Positions 38,600 to 50,058 are shown, counted from the first letter of the stretch. The stretch: 64,000 nt of DNA from Mycetohabitans endofungorum (GCF_037477895.1 NZ_CP132744.1:372001-436000); one strand, 5' to 3'. A program made the numbers and translations. Notes: generated by a model from the sequence alone, not told the origin.

Positions 38600-39583
38600 T
38601 CAGATGACTTTGGCGGAGAAAAGGTCGTGCGTGTTCAGCGCGCCGATCAGCGTGCCATCGGCGTCGGCGACCAGCATCTGGTTGATGCGGAACCGCTCCA
38701 TCAGTTCCACGGCCTCCACTGCGAGTTGTTCGGCGCTAATCGTGCGCGGCTTGTGTGTCATCACGTCGGTAATCGGCAGGCCCAGGATGTCGCCCTTGTG
38801 CTCCAGCACGCGGCGCAAATCACCATCGGTGAAGATGCCTTCCACGTGTGAATCCTCATTCACGATCGCGGTCATGCCTAGCCGTTTCGCAGTGATTTCA
38901 AACAATGCGTCTCGCACCGTCGCGCACAGCGTCACGCGCGGCACCTCGTCGCCGGTGCGCATCACATCGCGCACATAGGTCAGTAGGCGCCGGCCCAACG
39001 TGCCGCCCGGATGTGAGCGCGCAAAATCGTCGGCAGAAAAGCCGCGCGCGTCGAGCACCGCTACCGCCAGCGCGTCGCCAAGCGCGAGCGTGGCTGTGGT
39101 GCTGGCCGTGGGCGCGAGGTTCAGCGGGCATGCCTCTTTTTCCACGCGCGCATTCAAGTGCACGTCGGCCAGCTTGGCCAGGCTCGATTCCGGCCGTCCG
39201 GTCACCGCGATCAATTTTGCGCCGAGCCGCTTGATTAGCGGCAGGATCGCAACCAGTTCTTCCGATTCGCCGGAGTTGGACAAACCGATGAACACGTCGT
39301 TAGCGGTGACCATGCCCAGGTCGCCGTGGCTCGCCTCGGCCGGATGCACGAAGAACGCGGGTGTGCCGGTGCTCGCCAGCGTGGCCGCCAGCTTGCGCGC
39401 AATATGGCCTGACTTGCCGATGCCGGAGACTACCACGCGCCCCTTGCAGGCCAGCAACATTTCCACGGCGACGACAAACTCGCCGTTCAGGCGCGTACTC
39501 AGGCTCCGGATGGCCTCTGCCTCGATGTCGAGCACGTGCTGCGCCAGCTGCAATGCCCGGGCGCCATTGATTTTCGCTATCAT
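38600..39583 (-). CDS. kdsD: arabinose-5-phosphate isomerase (KpsF/GutQ family)
   Basis: Makes D-arabinose 5-phosphate, the first step of Kdo synthesis. The 327-residue protein has a SIS domain (VVVSGIGKSGHIARKLAATL, HPAEASHGDLGMV, IGLSNSGESEELVAILPLIK) and two C-terminal CBS domains. The ATG at 39583 is used; eight residues more upstream are not conserved. First gene of the minus-strand LPS block, divergent from the antiporter gene. Confidence 0.95.
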   Translation of the reverse strand: MIAKINGARALQLAQHVLDIEAEAIRSLSTRLNGEFVVAVEMLLACKGRVVVSGIGKSGHIARKLAATLASTGTPAFFVHPAEASHGDLGMVTANDVFIGLSNSGESEELVAILPLIKRLGAKLIAVTGRPESSLAKLADVHLNARVEKEACPLNLAPTASTTATLALGDALAVAVLDARGFSADDFARSHPGGTLGRRLLTYVRDVMRTGDEVPRVTLCATVRDALFEITAKRLGMTAIVNEDSHVEGIFTDGDLRRVLEHKGDILGLPITDVMTHKPRTISAEQLAVEAVELMERFRINQMLVADADGTLIGALNTHDLFSAKVI

Positions 39584-39735
39584 GCGCGGAGTATAGCAAA
39601 CGCGCATTTGGCTCGCGGCGCACCCGGCGGCGCGGCTCCCGAAGCGTTGATGGCGCTGCCGCGTGTGTACCGGCCGTTACTGCCTGGTTTTGCGCACGTC
39701 GGCTGACCACTGAAAGGACCGGCGCAAGGGCCCGT

Positions 39736-41739
39736 ATGACATCGCCGCTCGAACTCACGCTTTTTTTGTTGCTGGCCGCGGTGGTCGGGGTCGTGATCTT
39801 TCGCATGCTGAACTTGCCGCCCATGCTTGGCTACTTGAGCGTGGGCATGCTCGTCGGTCCCCATGCGCTGGGCATGGTGAGCGATTCGGAGCGGGTGCAG
39901 TATCTAGCCGAATTCGGCGTGGTGTTCCTGCTGTTCTCGATCGGGCTGGAGTTCTCGATCGCCAAGCTGCGCTCGATGCGCACGATCGTGTTCGGGCTGG
40001 GCCTGTCGCAGGTAATGGCCACGATTGCGTTGGCCGTGCTCGCCGGTATGGCCACGCGCGCCTGGCTGCACCTGAGTTGGCAGGCGAGCGTTGCGCTCGG
40101 CGGTACGCTGGCAATGTCTTCGACTGCAATTGTCAGCAAGTTGCTCGCCGAACGGCTCGAACTCGAGTCTGCGCACGGGCGCACCATCTTTGGCATCCTG
40201 TTGTTCCAGGACCTGGCCGTGGTGCCGCTGCTACTCGTGATCGGCGCGCTCGGGGCTGATCCGAAGGAATTGGCGATTGCACTCGGGTGGGCTGTGGTCA
40301 AGACCGCCGTGGTGCTCACGATCTTGCTGTTTGTCGGACAGCGGTTCATGACTCGCTGGTTCAATGTGGTGGTCCGGCGGCGCTCGCAGGAACTGTTCAT
40401 GCTGAACCTGCTATTGGTGACGCTGGGCGCCGCGTTCATCACGGAGACGTTCGGATTGTCGCTGGCGCTCGGCGCGTTCATTGCTGGCATGCTGATCTCC
40501 GAGACGCCATATCGGCATCAAGTCGAAGAGGACATTAAGCCGTTTCGCGATGTGCTGTTGGGCTTGTTCTTCATCACCACCGGGATGGTGTTCGATCCGC
40601 GGGTACTATGGCAGCACCCGCTGATGGTGCTGTTGTTCCTGGTCGGTCCGTTGCTGTTCAAGGCGGCGCTAATCACCGGCCTGGCTCGTCTGTTCGGCGC
40701 GATGCCCGGCGCGGCGATGCGCACCGGGCTCGCGCTCGCGCAAGCCGGCGAGTTCGGTTTCGTGCTGCTGAATTTGGTCCGCGAGCAACGCCTGATTTCG
40801 GACGAACTGATGCAAATAATCCTGGCGGCGATGTTGCTGTCGATGCTGGCGGCGCCGTTCGTTATCGATACGATGGACTGGATCGTGCTGCGCCTGTCTT
40901 CGAGCGAATGGATGATGCACTCCCTACAGATGACGCGTATCGTGACGCAGAGCATCACGCAGCAGGGGCACGTGATCATCTGCGGCTACGGGCGCAACGG
41001 GCAGAACCTGGCTCGGATGCTCGAGCACGAGGGCCTATCGTATGTCGCGCTGGATCTGGATCCGGACCGCGTGAGCGCCGCGGCGACGGCCGGCGAGCAA
41101 GTCGTGTTTGGCGACGCGGGGCGCCGGGAATCGCTGCTGGCCGCCGGTATCCATCGGGCGGCGGCGCTCGCGATCACCTATGCGAATACGCCCTCGGCGC
41201 TGCAGGTGCTGTATAACGTACATGAGCTGAAGCTAACCCTGCCGGTGATCGTGCGCACGGTGGACGACGCCGACCTAGACACGTTGCTGGCCGCGGGCGC
41301 CACTGAGGTGATCCCGGAGATCGTAGAAGGCAGTCTGATGCTCGCATCGCATACGCTGGTGCTGGTCGGCGTGCCGATGCGCCGCGTGCTGCGGCGCATC
41401 GAAGACTTGCGCAACAAGCGCTACAGCCTGTTGCGCGGCTATTTCCACGGCGCGGACGACTTGGATGAGGATGGCATCGAGCAGGTGAGGCTACAATCGG
41501 TGCCGATTGACGAAAGCGCTGACGCAGTCGGCCAGAGCCTGGATGAGCTCGGGTTGTTCGAAATGGGCATCGAAGTCACTGCGATCCGCCGGCATGGTAT
41601 ACGGGGTGTCGAGCCCGATCGCGACACGAAACTGCGCGCGCATGACATCGTCGTGCTGCGCGGCTTGCCCAACGCGCTCGCGCTGGCCGAGGAGCGGCTG
41701 CTGCGCGCGCGGCGTGGTGCGGCAACGAAGCCGGCCTAG
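39736..41739 (+). CDS. CPA2-family monovalent cation/proton antiporter (KefB/YbaL type)
   Basis: A 667-residue inner-membrane antiporter with about twelve N-terminal helices (Na/H exchanger domain) followed by a TrkA-N nucleotide-binding domain (HVIICGYGRNGQNLARMLEH, near residue 415) and a C-terminal TrkA-C domain. It probably exchanges potassium or sodium for protons under control of a bound nucleotide. This gene is often found divergent from kdsD in Burkholderia. Whether it needs a KefF-like partner is not visible. Confidence 0.93.
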   Translation: MTSPLELTLFLLLAAVVGVVIFRMLNLPPMLGYLSVGMLVGPHALGMVSDSERVQYLAEFGVVFLLFSIGLEFSIAKLRSMRTIVFGLGLSQVMATIALAVLAGMATRAWLHLSWQASVALGGTLAMSSTAIVSKLLAERLELESAHGRTIFGILLFQDLAVVPLLLVIGALGADPKELAIALGWAVVKTAVVLTILLFVGQRFMTRWFNVVVRRRSQELFMLNLLLVTLGAAFITETFGLSLALGAFIAGMLISETPYRHQVEEDIKPFRDVLLGLFFITTGMVFDPRVLWQHPLMVLLFLVGPLLFKAALITGLARLFGAMPGAAMRTGLALAQAGEFGFVLLNLVREQRLISDELMQIILAAMLLSMLAAPFVIDTMDWIVLRLSSSEWMMHSLQMTRIVTQSITQQGHVIICGYGRNGQNLARMLEHEGLSYVALDLDPDRVSAAATAGEQVVFGDAGRRESLLAAGIHRAAALAITYANTPSALQVLYNVHELKLTLPVIVRTVDDADLDTLLAAGATEVIPEIVEGSLMLASHTLVLVGVPMRRVLRRIEDLRNKRYSLLRGYFHGADDLDEDGIEQVRLQSVPIDESADAVGQSLDELGLFEMGIEVTAIRRHGIRGVEPDRDTKLRAHDIVVLRGLPNALALAEERLLRARRGAATKPA

Positions 41740-41818
41740 CGCGGCACGCAGTCGAATGACGTCCGAATGAACCCGGCGCGGGCTGACACCCGGCGCCCGA
41801 TCCGCAATGGAGACCACC

Positions 41819-42385
41819 ATGCAAGAGCGCGCTGCGCCGCCACCGGCGGTGCTGACCGATTCTGCCGCCTATATCCGCCAACATATCCGTACTGTGCCCG
41901 ACTGGCCGCAGCCTGGCGTGCAATTTCGCGACATCACGCCGCTGCTGCAGGACGCGAAATGCCTGCGGGTGCTGGTCGACTTGTTCGTGCAGCGCTATAT
42001 CGACCAGCGGCTAGACTATATCGCAGGGCTTGATGCGCGAGGATTCATCGTCGGACCAATCCTTGCCTACGAGCTGAACGTGGGTTTTATTCCGATCCGC
42101 AAGAAAGGTAAACTGCCGTTCACGACCGTATCAGCGTCCTACTCGCTCGAATATGGGGAGGCGACGGTCGAAGTCCACGCAGATGCATGCCGCCCGGGCG
42201 AGCGCCTCGTGCTCATCGATGACTTGATCGCCACGGGCGGCACAATGATGGCCGGGCACGCGCTGCTGGAGCGGCTCGGTGCACGCGTCGTCGAGTGCGC
42301 GGCGATCATCGATCTGCCCGAGCTGGGAGGCTCGACGCTGCTGCGCAATGCCGGGGCACCGCTCTATACCGTATGCACGTTTTGA
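41819..42385 (+). CDS. apt: adenine phosphoribosyltransferase
   Basis: Salvages adenine to AMP with PRPP. The 188-residue protein has [20 protein letters not shown], the [17 protein letters not shown] segment, the [11 protein letters not shown] loop and the PRPP motif [18 protein letters not shown]. The ATG at 41819 is preferred because GGAG lies six bases upstream; ATG 41807 overlaps that site. Confidence 0.95.
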   Translation: MQERAAPPPAVLTDSAAYIRQHIRTVPDWPQPGVQFRDITPLLQDAKCLRVLVDLFVQRYIDQRLDYIAGLDARGFIVGPILAYELNVGFIPIRKKGKLPFTTVSASYSLEYGEATVEVHADACRPGERLVLIDDLIATGGTMMAGHALLERLGARVVECAAIIDLPELGGSTLLRNAGAPLYTVCTF

Positions 42386-42418
42386 GCCGCTGCGGCCATG
42401 ATCTGCTGGAGCAAGGCG

Positions 42419-42568
42419 ATGTCTGAATTGCCGCTGTTCCTCGCCACGTCCGTGGCGATCACCGTCGCGTCGGGTCCGGGCTACTTGTCAGTACTCGCGC
42501 GGGACGTCTCGCCGGGGCGCGCCGTTGACCGCGTGTGGGCGTTAGGTTGGGCGGGCTGGCGGGCGTGA
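42419..42568 (+). pseudogene. remnant of a LysE/RhtB-family exporter gene
   Basis: After a good site (GGAGCAAGG) the ATG at 42419 reads MSELPLFLATSVAITVASGP, then GYLSVLARDVSPGRA, the start of a RhtB/LysE transporter, normally about 210 residues. The frame stops after 49 codons; WAG-LAGVTFIAF continues briefly in another frame to about 42610. The remaining helices are gone. This is the second lysE-type pseudogene in the window. Confidence 0.75.
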
Positions 42569-42656
42569 CCTTCATCGCCTTCGACGCTCGGGTTGCCGCG
42601 TCGCAGAGTTGAAGAGGCGTTAGAATCATTGGTTTTATGCGCAAAGGGCATCGGCG

Positions 42657-43568
42657 ATGACTTGGGGCTGCATTGACGCCGCGCGCCGTTTCCGGCGCGA
42701 CCAGCATCTGCGGTTCGTGATCGGCGGGCAGCCGGTCGGCTGGATCCGCGCGGGCGACGTGCGTTGGCTCGCGCACTGGCCGGACGTGTTCGCCATCAGT
42801 GAGCGCTGCGTCGTGATGGCCGATGCATTCGATACCGTCCAGGCGCGCAGCGCCGCACTGGGCTCGGTCATGGGTGCGCTGGCCGCGCACGGCCTGATTC
42901 GCGGATGGCGCAACGAGACCTATGCGATACGCAATGCATTTGACGACCCGCCGCTCGCCTTTATCGAACGTGCGGCGTCGCGGTTCTTTGGCACGACGAC
43001 ATACGCTGTCCATCTGAACGGCGTGGTGGTGGGCCTCGACCGCGAGGCGCCGCCGCTGCGCGTCGGCGGTGCCGCCCCGCCGGTTGCGCCGCGCGGCGCG
43101 GACAGTGAACCGTATTTCTGGATCGCGCGCCGCAGCGACACGAAGCCGACCGATCCCGGCATGCTCGACAGCCTGGTTGGCGGCGGAATCGGCTGGGGGC
43201 TGCCGGTGTTCGACACACTGGTAAAGGAAGCGTACGAAGAGTCCGGCATCGATGCGTCGTTGCTCGTGAGCACGGCCAGCGCGGGGCGCACGATTCATGT
43301 TTTGCAGGAAATTGACGAGGGCACGCAGGCCGAGCAACTGTTCGTCTACGATCTGCTGGTGCCCGATGATTTCGCGCCGCGCAATACCGACGGGGAAGTC
43401 GCCGAGCACCGGCTGGTGTCGCGCACGCAATTGCTCGACATCGTTCGAGCTGGCCGGATGACCGTCGATGCGAGCCTGGCGACGCTTGATTGCCTGTTGC
43501 GCCGCGGCTGGCTTGATTCCGCCGAATGCGGCGCTTTCGACGTACTGCTGCAGGCGCCCGGCGATTGA
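42657..43568 (+). CDS. DUF4743 plus Nudix hydrolase protein
   Basis: A 303-residue protein with an N-terminal DUF4743 domain (about residues 10-130) and a C-terminal Nudix domain with box GGGIGWGLPVFDTLVKEAYE followed by ESG, a version of G-x5-E-x7-REUxEExGU with K in place of R. Relatives are Nudix proteins linked to thiamine-phosphate or nucleotide clean-up; the substrate is not known. It lies between the lysE remnant and purU on the same strand. Confidence 0.85.
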   Translation: MTWGCIDAARRFRRDQHLRFVIGGQPVGWIRAGDVRWLAHWPDVFAISERCVVMADAFDTVQARSAALGSVMGALAAHGLIRGWRNETYAIRNAFDDPPLAFIERAASRFFGTTTYAVHLNGVVVGLDREAPPLRVGGAAPPVAPRGADSEPYFWIARRSDTKPTDPGMLDSLVGGGIGWGLPVFDTLVKEAYEESGIDASLLVSTASAGRTIHVLQEIDEGTQAEQLFVYDLLVPDDFAPRNTDGEVAEHRLVSRTQLLDIVRAGRMTVDASLATLDCLLRRGWLDSAECGAFDVLLQAPGD

Positions 43569-43645
43569 ACGCCGCTGCGTCGGCTGGCACCGGCAGACCT
43601 ATCCAACCGTATTACCCGGTGACGAATTAAACAAGGGGTTATGGC

Positions 43646-44515
43646 ATGGCCACCGAACACAGCTTCATTCTCAAACTCGCCTGCGCCGACCGGCCCGGCA
43701 TCGTGCATGCGGTGTCCGGATTTCTGTTCGAGCGAGGCAGCAATATTCTGGATTCTGCACAGTTCGGCGATAGTCGCACCGGCGAGTTCTTCATGCGTGT
43801 GCACTTCCAGCAGGTGGGCGGCGATCCCGGCCTACACGCGCTGCGCGCCAGTTTCGCGACGCTGGCCGAGCAATTTGGCATGCGCTGGGAATTGCACGAT
43901 GCGAACGTCAAGTCGCGCGTGATGATCATGGTGTCCAAGATCGGTCATTGTCTGAACGACTTGTTGTTCCGTTACCGCACCGGACAGCTTGCGATCGAGA
44001 TCCCGGCGATCGTGTCGAACCACCAGGACTTCTACCAACTCGCGGCGAGCTACAACATCCCATTCCACTATCTACCGCTGGCCGACGGCACGCCGCAGGC
44101 GAAGGCGGCACAGGAATCCCGCGTCCTGGAGTTGGTCGAGCACCACGGCGTGGACCTTGTCGTGCTGGCGCGTTACATGCAAATTCTGTCGGGCGAGCTG
44201 TGTGAGAAGCTGGCCGGCCGGGCCATCAATATTCATCATTCGTTTCTGCCCAGCTTTAAGGGGGCGAAACCGTACTACCAGGCGTTTGATCGCGGTGTGA
44301 AGCTGATTGGTGCCACTGCGCACTATGTGACCACGGATCTGGATGAAGGTCCGATCATCGAGCAGGAAGTCGAACGCGTTGACCATAGCATGACGCCCGA
44401 CGAACTGACAGCCGTGGGCCGGGACGTCGAATGCGTGACCCTTGCGCGGGCGGTGAAGTGGCACGTTGAGCACCGCATCGTGCTCAACGACACGAAAACC
44501 GTGGTATTTCGCTGA
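43646..44515 (+). CDS. purU: formyltetrahydrofolate deformylase
   Basis: Releases formate from 10-formyl-THF. The 289-residue protein has an N-terminal ACT domain (SFILKLACADRPGIVHAVSG) and a C-terminal formyltransferase-like domain with AINIHHSFLPSFKGAKPYYQ and GATAHYVTTDLDEGPIIEQE (catalytic His and Asp). The ATG at 43646 follows AAGGGG. Confidence 0.96.
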   Translation: MATEHSFILKLACADRPGIVHAVSGFLFERGSNILDSAQFGDSRTGEFFMRVHFQQVGGDPGLHALRASFATLAEQFGMRWELHDANVKSRVMIMVSKIGHCLNDLLFRYRTGQLAIEIPAIVSNHQDFYQLAASYNIPFHYLPLADGTPQAKAAQESRVLELVEHHGVDLVVLARYMQILSGELCEKLAGRAINIHHSFLPSFKGAKPYYQAFDRGVKLIGATAHYVTTDLDEGPIIEQEVERVDHSMTPDELTAVGRDVECVTLARAVKWHVEHRIVLNDTKTVVFR

Positions 44516-44658
44516 CTCAGTGCATCGCCCACGGACAAGTGCACCGCCCACGGACACGCTCAGCACATCGGTGTTGGCGGGGCATGGGCGTTGACCAACG
44601 CGTCGTGCACTGCGAGCGGGCTAGGTGCGGCAGCGTGCGCCGTGCGCCGCCCGCGCGC

Positions 44659-45789
44659 TCAGATCAGCTTGGAGAGCACCAATTCACGCTTGATGTAGGC
44701 ATAGAAGATGGGCGCCGCGATGACGCCAAGCAGCCCAAACGCCGCTTCCATCACCAGCATCGCGATCAGGAGTTCCCACGCCTTGGCCTCGATCTCGCCG
44801 CCGACGATACGCGCGTTCAGGAAGTACTCGAGCTTGTGGATCACCACCAGGAACGCGAGTGACGAAATCGCGACGCCGATCCCGGAAGCCAGCGAGATCA
44901 GCACGATCACGGTGTTCGAGATCAGGTTGCCGACCACCGGCAACAGGCCAACCACAAACGTGAAGATCACCAGCGTCTTGGACAGCGGCAGCCGCGAATG
45001 GAACAGCGGCAGGGCGACAAGCAGGTAGAGGCCGGTGAAGAACGCATTGACCGCTGAAATTTTGACTTGTGCGAACACGATCCGCCGAAACGCGTCGGCC
45101 AAGCGCGACACCCGCGTGACTAGCGCCGCGGACAGCGGCGCGCGAGTCGCATGATGCTGCGCGTCGACGGCCACGATTGCGCCGAGAATCATGCCGAGCA
45201 GCACGTGCGTGATGCCGCGCATCGCCGTTTTGCCGCCCTCCTGCAACTGCGTCGCGTGCGAGTGCAACAAGACAGTAATCTTCGATTCGATCTCGGCGGC
45301 GTTACTTGGCAGGTACGTCAACGCCCAAGCCGGAAGCCGCGCACGCGCTTGATCGAAGAACCGCATCACCTGCTCGAACAGCGCTTGTACGCTGGTGACG
45401 TGCTTTTCTAGATGCTGTGCGATGCCCAACGAGATGCCGGTGAAGGCGGCGACCACCGCACAGGCGACGAACACGACCGCGAACCACCGCGCGCGCTGGC
45501 TGGACAAATGACGTTCCAGGCGCGGCGAGATTTGGTGCACGACCTGATAAACAAGTAGCCCCGCCAGCAGCGCGCCGAGCAATTTCAGCTCGATGACCAG
45601 CACCATCGCGGCGATCATGAATAGGTAGCTGGCGATATCCACCAGCGCGAGCCGGGACAACGACGCAGGGCCCGGTCGATTCACGTTGTGTGTCGGAAGC
45701 GGCTGCACCGGACGCGACCCCTGCGCCGAGCCGCGTCCGTCATTGCTATCGCTCGGACGCGCCGCTTCATATTCTGTTGCCATCCCCAA
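44659..45789 (-). CDS. AI-2E family transporter-like membrane protein
   Basis: A 376-residue protein with about eight helices and the family pattern FFTGLYLLVALPLF, FVVGLLPVVGNLISNTVIVL and a C-terminal IVGGEIEAKAWELLIAMLVM, followed by EAAFGLLGVIAAPIFYAYIK. Members transport autoinducers or cations; the substrate here is unknown. ATG 45789 is shown; ATG 45783 is equally possible. It lies upstream of uvrA's end on the same strand. Confidence 0.85.
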   Translation of the reverse strand: MGMATEYEAARPSDSNDGRGSAQGSRPVQPLPTHNVNRPGPASLSRLALVDIASYLFMIAAMVLVIELKLLGALLAGLLVYQVVHQISPRLERHLSSQRARWFAVVFVACAVVAAFTGISLGIAQHLEKHVTSVQALFEQVMRFFDQARARLPAWALTYLPSNAAEIESKITVLLHSHATQLQEGGKTAMRGITHVLLGMILGAIVAVDAQHHATRAPLSAALVTRVSRLADAFRRIVFAQVKISAVNAFFTGLYLLVALPLFHSRLPLSKTLVIFTFVVGLLPVVGNLISNTVIVLISLASGIGVAISSLAFLVVIHKLEYFLNARIVGGEIEAKAWELLIAMLVMEAAFGLLGVIAAPIFYAYIKRELVLSKLI

Positions 45790-45842
45790 TCCTCGTTACG
45801 ACTATTTGTCCGCACGGACGTTGGCGCAGCGTAGCACATGCG

Positions 45843-48716
45843 CTAGGCCTGCGTCTGGCGTGCGCCGAGCAGGGGCGCCAGGTACTTGCCGGTAAAGCTT
45901 GCCTTGGATTGTGCCACGTGTTCCGGCGTGCCCTGCGCGATGATTTGACCACCGCCGGCGCCCCCCTCCGGTCCGAGGTCGATGACCCAATCCGCCGTCT
46001 TGATCACGTCAAGATTATGCTCGATGATGACAACCGTATTGCCATGATCGCGCAATCGGTGAATGACTTCCAGCAGCAGTGCGATATCGTGGAAGTGTAA
46101 TCCCGTCGTCGGCTCGTCCAGGATATAAAGCGTGCGACCAGTGTCGCGCTTACTCAGTTCCAGCGAAAGCTTGATTCGCTGTGCTTCGCCGCCGGACAAT
46201 GTGGTCGCGGACTGGCCCAGCCGGATATAGCCGAGCCCCACGTCGAGCAGCGTCTTGAGCTTGCGCGCCACCACTGGCACCGCGCGGAAGAATTCATACG
46301 CGTGTTCGACCGTCATGTCGAGCACTTCGCTGATGCTGCAGCCCTTGTACTGGATTTCGAGCGTCTCCCGGTTGTATCGCTTACCGTGACACACGTCACA
46401 TGGCACGTAGACATCGGGCAAAAAGTGCATCTCTACTTTCAGCACGCCGTCGCCCTGGCACGACTCGCAGCGTCCACCCTTGACGTTGAACGAAAATCGT
46501 CCCGGATCATAGCCGCGCTCCTTGGCCGACGGCACGCCGGCGAATAACTCCCGGATCGGCGTGAATAGGCCGGTGTAGGTGGCCGGGTTCGAGCGCGGTG
46601 TACGGCCGATCGGCGACTGATCGACGTTGATTACTTTGTCGAAATGCTCTAATCCGTCGATGGCCTCGTGCGGGGCGGGCTCGGCCGCCGAGCCGTACAG
46701 ATGGTGTGCGACCGCGTGGTACAGCGTGTCGTTGATTAGCGTGGACTTGCCTGAGCCTGATACGCCGGTCACGCAGGTGAGCAGACCCACCGGCAGGTCC
46801 AGCGTTACATGCTTCAGGTTGTTGCCGTAGGCCCGCATGATCTGCAGCCGGCGCTCATCCGGTGCGCGCCGCTGCTGCGGCACCGCGATTCGCCGCGCGC
46901 CGCAAAGATATTGGCCGGTGACCGAGGCAGCGTCGCTCTCAATTTGCTGCGGTGTGCCGTGCGCGACCACCATGCCGCCGTGCTCGCCGGCGCCCGGGCC
47001 CATGTCTACCACGTAATCGGCCATCCGGATCATGTCATCGTCGTGCTCCACGACGATGACCGAGTTGCCTAGATCGCGCAGGTGCTTCAATGTCGCGATC
47101 AATCGGTCGTTGTCGCGCTGATGCAGCCCAATCGAAGGCTCGTCGAGCACATACATCACGCCAGTCAGGCCCGAGCCAATCTGCGACGCGAGGCGGATGC
47201 GCTGCGCCTCGCCGCCGGACAGCGTGTCCGCGCTGCGCTCCAGCGACAGGTAATCGAGCCCGACGTTGTTTAGGAACATCAGGCGCGCGACGATTTCTTT
47301 GACCACCTTGTCAGCGATTTCACGCTTGGCGCCGTCCAGCTTCAGCGTCTGGAAGTAACCTAGTGCGTCGCGCAGCGGCCAGCTGTTCACCTCTAAGATT
47401 GCTCGCGCGTTGTCGTCGGAGCCGATCTTCACATGGCGCGCCTCACGCCGCAGCCGGGTGCCCTCGCATGCGGGGCACGCCTGGTTGTTTTGGTATTTGG
47501 CCAGTTCCTCGCGCACCGCCGCCGAATCGGTTTCCCGGTAGCGGCGCTCCAAATTGCGGATAATGCCTTCGAACGGATGCTCGCGCACCGACGCGCGGCC
47601 GCGCTCGTTCATGTACGAGAAGGGGATGGCCTGTTCGCCGGAACCGTACAGCACGGACTGGCGCACCGCCTCGGGCAGGTCCTCGAATGCTGTTTCGATG
47701 TCGAACTCGTAGAATGCCGCCAGGCTTTGCAGCATCTGGAAATAGAATTGGTTGCGCCGGTCCCAGCCCTTCACTGCGCCGGCGGCCAGCGACAGCGACG
47801 GATGCGCGACTACCCGCTTCGGGTCGAAGAAGGTGATTTGTCCCAGGCCGTCGCATTCCGGGCATGCACCCATCGGGTTGTTGAATGAGAACAGCCGCGG
47901 CTCAAGTTCTTGCAGTGAGTAAGAGCAGACCGGGCACGCGAACTTTGCGCTAAACAGATGTTCGGTGTTGCTGTCCATCTCCAGCGCGATCGCGCGACCG
48001 TCGGCGAGCCGCAGCGCGGTCTCAAACGACTCTGCGAGCCGCTGCTTCATGTCTGGGCGCACTTTGAGCCGGTCCACGACGACGTCGATCGTATGCTTGT
48101 CGTTCTTTTTTAGCTTGGGCAGCGCGTCGACGTCATAGATTTGCGCGGTCCCTTCGTGCGCGGTGCCGCCGCCGGAGCGCACTCGGAAGCGGATGAAGCC
48201 CTGCGCCTGCATCTGCTCGAATAGCTCGGCGTGCTCGCCCTTGCGGTTGACCACGACCGGCGCGAGAATCATCAGCCTCGTATCCTCGGGCAGAAACAGC
48301 GCGGCGTCGACCATCTGCGATACGCTTTGTGCCTGCAGGGCGATGCTGTGATCCGGGCAGTACGGCGTGCCCACCCGTGCGTACAATAGTCGCAGGTAAT
48401 CATGGATCTCGGTGACGGTGCCGACCGTGGAGCGCGGGTTGTGCGACGTCGCCTTCTGCTCGATCGAGATGGCCGGCGACAGACCCTCGATCAGGTCGAC
48501 ATCCGGTTTTTCCATCAACTGCAGGAACTGCCGCGCATACGCGGACAGGCTCTCGACGTAGCGTCGTTGCCCCTCCGCGTACAGCGTGTCGAAGGCGAGC
48601 GATGACTTACCGGAACCCGACAACCCTGTGACCACGATCAGCTTGTGGCGCGGCAGATCAAGGTTGACGTTTTTCAGGTTGTGGGTGCGGGCCCCACGGA
48701 TGCGAATCTCTTCCAT
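45843..48716 (-). CDS. uvrA: excinuclease ABC subunit A
   Basis: DNA-damage recognition ATPase of nucleotide excision repair. The 957-residue protein has two ABC modules, with Walker [11 protein letters not shown] near residue 31 and [10 protein letters not shown] near 645, signatures [14 protein letters not shown] and [14 protein letters not shown], and zinc-finger cysteines ([15 protein letters not shown]...CDVC). No typical SOS box is visible upstream. It is divergent from the MFS gene. Confidence 0.98.
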   Translation of the reverse strand: MEEIRIRGARTHNLKNVNLDLPRHKLIVVTGLSGSGKSSLAFDTLYAEGQRRYVESLSAYARQFLQLMEKPDVDLIEGLSPAISIEQKATSHNPRSTVGTVTEIHDYLRLLYARVGTPYCPDHSIALQAQSVSQMVDAALFLPEDTRLMILAPVVVNRKGEHAELFEQMQAQGFIRFRVRSGGGTAHEGTAQIYDVDALPKLKKNDKHTIDVVVDRLKVRPDMKQRLAESFETALRLADGRAIALEMDSNTEHLFSAKFACPVCSYSLQELEPRLFSFNNPMGACPECDGLGQITFFDPKRVVAHPSLSLAAGAVKGWDRRNQFYFQMLQSLAAFYEFDIETAFEDLPEAVRQSVLYGSGEQAIPFSYMNERGRASVREHPFEGIIRNLERRYRETDSAAVREELAKYQNNQACPACEGTRLRREARHVKIGSDDNARAILEVNSWPLRDALGYFQTLKLDGAKREIADKVVKEIVARLMFLNNVGLDYLSLERSADTLSGGEAQRIRLASQIGSGLTGVMYVLDEPSIGLHQRDNDRLIATLKHLRDLGNSVIVVEHDDDMIRMADYVVDMGPGAGEHGGMVVAHGTPQQIESDAASVTGQYLCGARRIAVPQQRRAPDERRLQIMRAYGNNLKHVTLDLPVGLLTCVTGVSGSGKSTLINDTLYHAVAHHLYGSAAEPAPHEAIDGLEHFDKVINVDQSPIGRTPRSNPATYTGLFTPIRELFAGVPSAKERGYDPGRFSFNVKGGRCESCQGDGVLKVEMHFLPDVYVPCDVCHGKRYNRETLEIQYKGCSISEVLDMTVEHAYEFFRAVPVVARKLKTLLDVGLGYIRLGQSATTLSGGEAQRIKLSLELSKRDTGRTLYILDEPTTGLHFHDIALLLEVIHRLRDHGNTVVIIEHNLDVIKTADWVIDLGPEGGAGGGQIIAQGTPEHVAQSKASFTGKYLAPLLGARQTQA

Positions 48717-48852
48717 TGAGCGATGGTGCCGGCTTCGCGGGCGTTGCTGCCAAACCTGCTACTATAACGACTTTTCCTCACCGCCGTACCAGCGCCCAAC
48801 GGGCAGAGCTGACACCCGGTCAGGGTGCATGAATGGACGGAAATTCATCTCG

Positions 48853-50058
48853 ATGCCCACGTCGTCCGCTTCTTCTTCTCGAATGAGCGCGCCGGAGTTG
48901 CGCGCGACCGTCTCACTTGCGTCGGTTTTCGCGTTGCGCATGCTCGGTTTGTTCATGATCATGCCGGTGTTCTCCGTCTATGCCCACACGATCCCGGGCG
49001 GCGACGACACGGTGCTCGTTGGTATCGCGCTGGGCGTCTACGGCGTGACGCAGGCGGCGTTGTATATTTTCTACGGATGGTTGTCCGACCGCATCGGGCG
49101 CAAGCCGGTGATCGTCGCCGGGTTGGTGATCTTCGCGCTTGGGGCCGCGGTGGCCGCGCTCGCGGACACTATCCACTGGATCATCGTCGGCCGCGCGCTG
49201 CAAGGTGCGGGTGCGATTTCGTCGGCCGTGCTCGCGCTGATCGCCGACCTGACCAGCGAGCATCACCGTACGAAGGCGATGGCGATGGTCGGCGGCAGCA
49301 TTGGCGTCTCGTTTGCAGTAGCCATTGTCGGCGCGCCGGTGCTGTATGCGGTGATCGGCATGAGTGGGCTGTTCGCGGCAATCGGCGTACTATCGGTATT
49401 AGCGATCGCAGTGGTGCTGTGGATTGTGCCCGATCCAGCGTCACCGCCGGTCCATGTCAAGGCGCCGTTCGCTGAGGTGCTGCGTCACCGCGAACTGCTA
49501 CGGATGAACTTCGGCGTGTTCGCGCTACACGCGACGCAGACCGCGCTGTTCGTCGTCGTGCCGCGGATCCTGGTCGGCGCCGGGCTGCCGGTCGCGTCGC
49601 ACTGGAAGGTCTATCTGCCGGTCATGGCACTGGCGTTCGTGCTGATGGTGCCGGCGATTATCGCGGCAGAAAAGCGGGGCCAGATGAAGGCCGTGATGCT
49701 CTCAGGCATCATCGCTATCCTGATTGGCCAGCTTGCGCTGTCCCAGGTCGGCCATGCGATGATGGCGGTAGCGGTTATCCTGCTCGTGTACTTTACTGGA
49801 TTTAACGTGCTGGAGGCGTCGCAGCCGTCGATGGTATCGAAGCTCGCGCCGGGCACGCGCAAGGGCGCCGCGATGGGCGTCTATAACACGACGCAGGCGC
49901 TTGGGCTCGCGCTGGGTGGTGTGATGGGCGGCTGGCTGCTCAAGCTGCATGGCGATGCGTCGGTATTCCTGGCCTGTTCCGTGCTGGTGTTCGTTTGGCT
50001 TATCATTGCGGCCCCGATGAAGGTGCCGCCGCCAGCGGGCAGCCGCGGCGCGCATTGA
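48853..50058 (+). CDS. MFS transporter (multidrug/arabinose-efflux type)
   Basis: A 401-residue 12-helix major facilitator. Motif A-like [16 protein letters not shown] lies after helix 2, and [20 protein letters not shown] is in helix 4, a pattern of drug:H+ antiporters. A gene like this is placed between uvrA and ssb in Burkholderia; substrate unknown. The ATG at 48853 starts near the helix region; an in-frame ATG at 48829 would add eight residues. Confidence 0.9.
   Translation: MPTSSASSSRMSAPELRATVSLASVFALRMLGLFMIMPVFSVYAHTIPGGDDTVLVGIALGVYGVTQAALYIFYGWLSDRIGRKPVIVAGLVIFALGAAVAALADTIHWIIVGRALQGAGAISSAVLALIADLTSEHHRTKAMAMVGGSIGVSFAVAIVGAPVLYAVIGMSGLFAAIGVLSVLAIAVVLWIVPDPASPPVHVKAPFAEVLRHRELLRMNFGVFALHATQTALFVVVPRILVGAGLPVASHWKVYLPVMALAFVLMVPAIIAAEKRGQMKAVMLSGIIAILIGQLALSQVGHAMMAVAVILLVYFTGFNVLEASQPSMVSKLAPGTRKGAAMGVYNTTQALGLALGGVMGGWLLKLHGDASVFLACSVLVFVWLIIAAPMKVPPPAGSRGAH

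Noticed and set aside
48717..48852. LexA (SOS) box between uvrA and the MFS gene
   Set aside because: No CTGT-N8-ACAG type palindrome found; the same was true before ssb.
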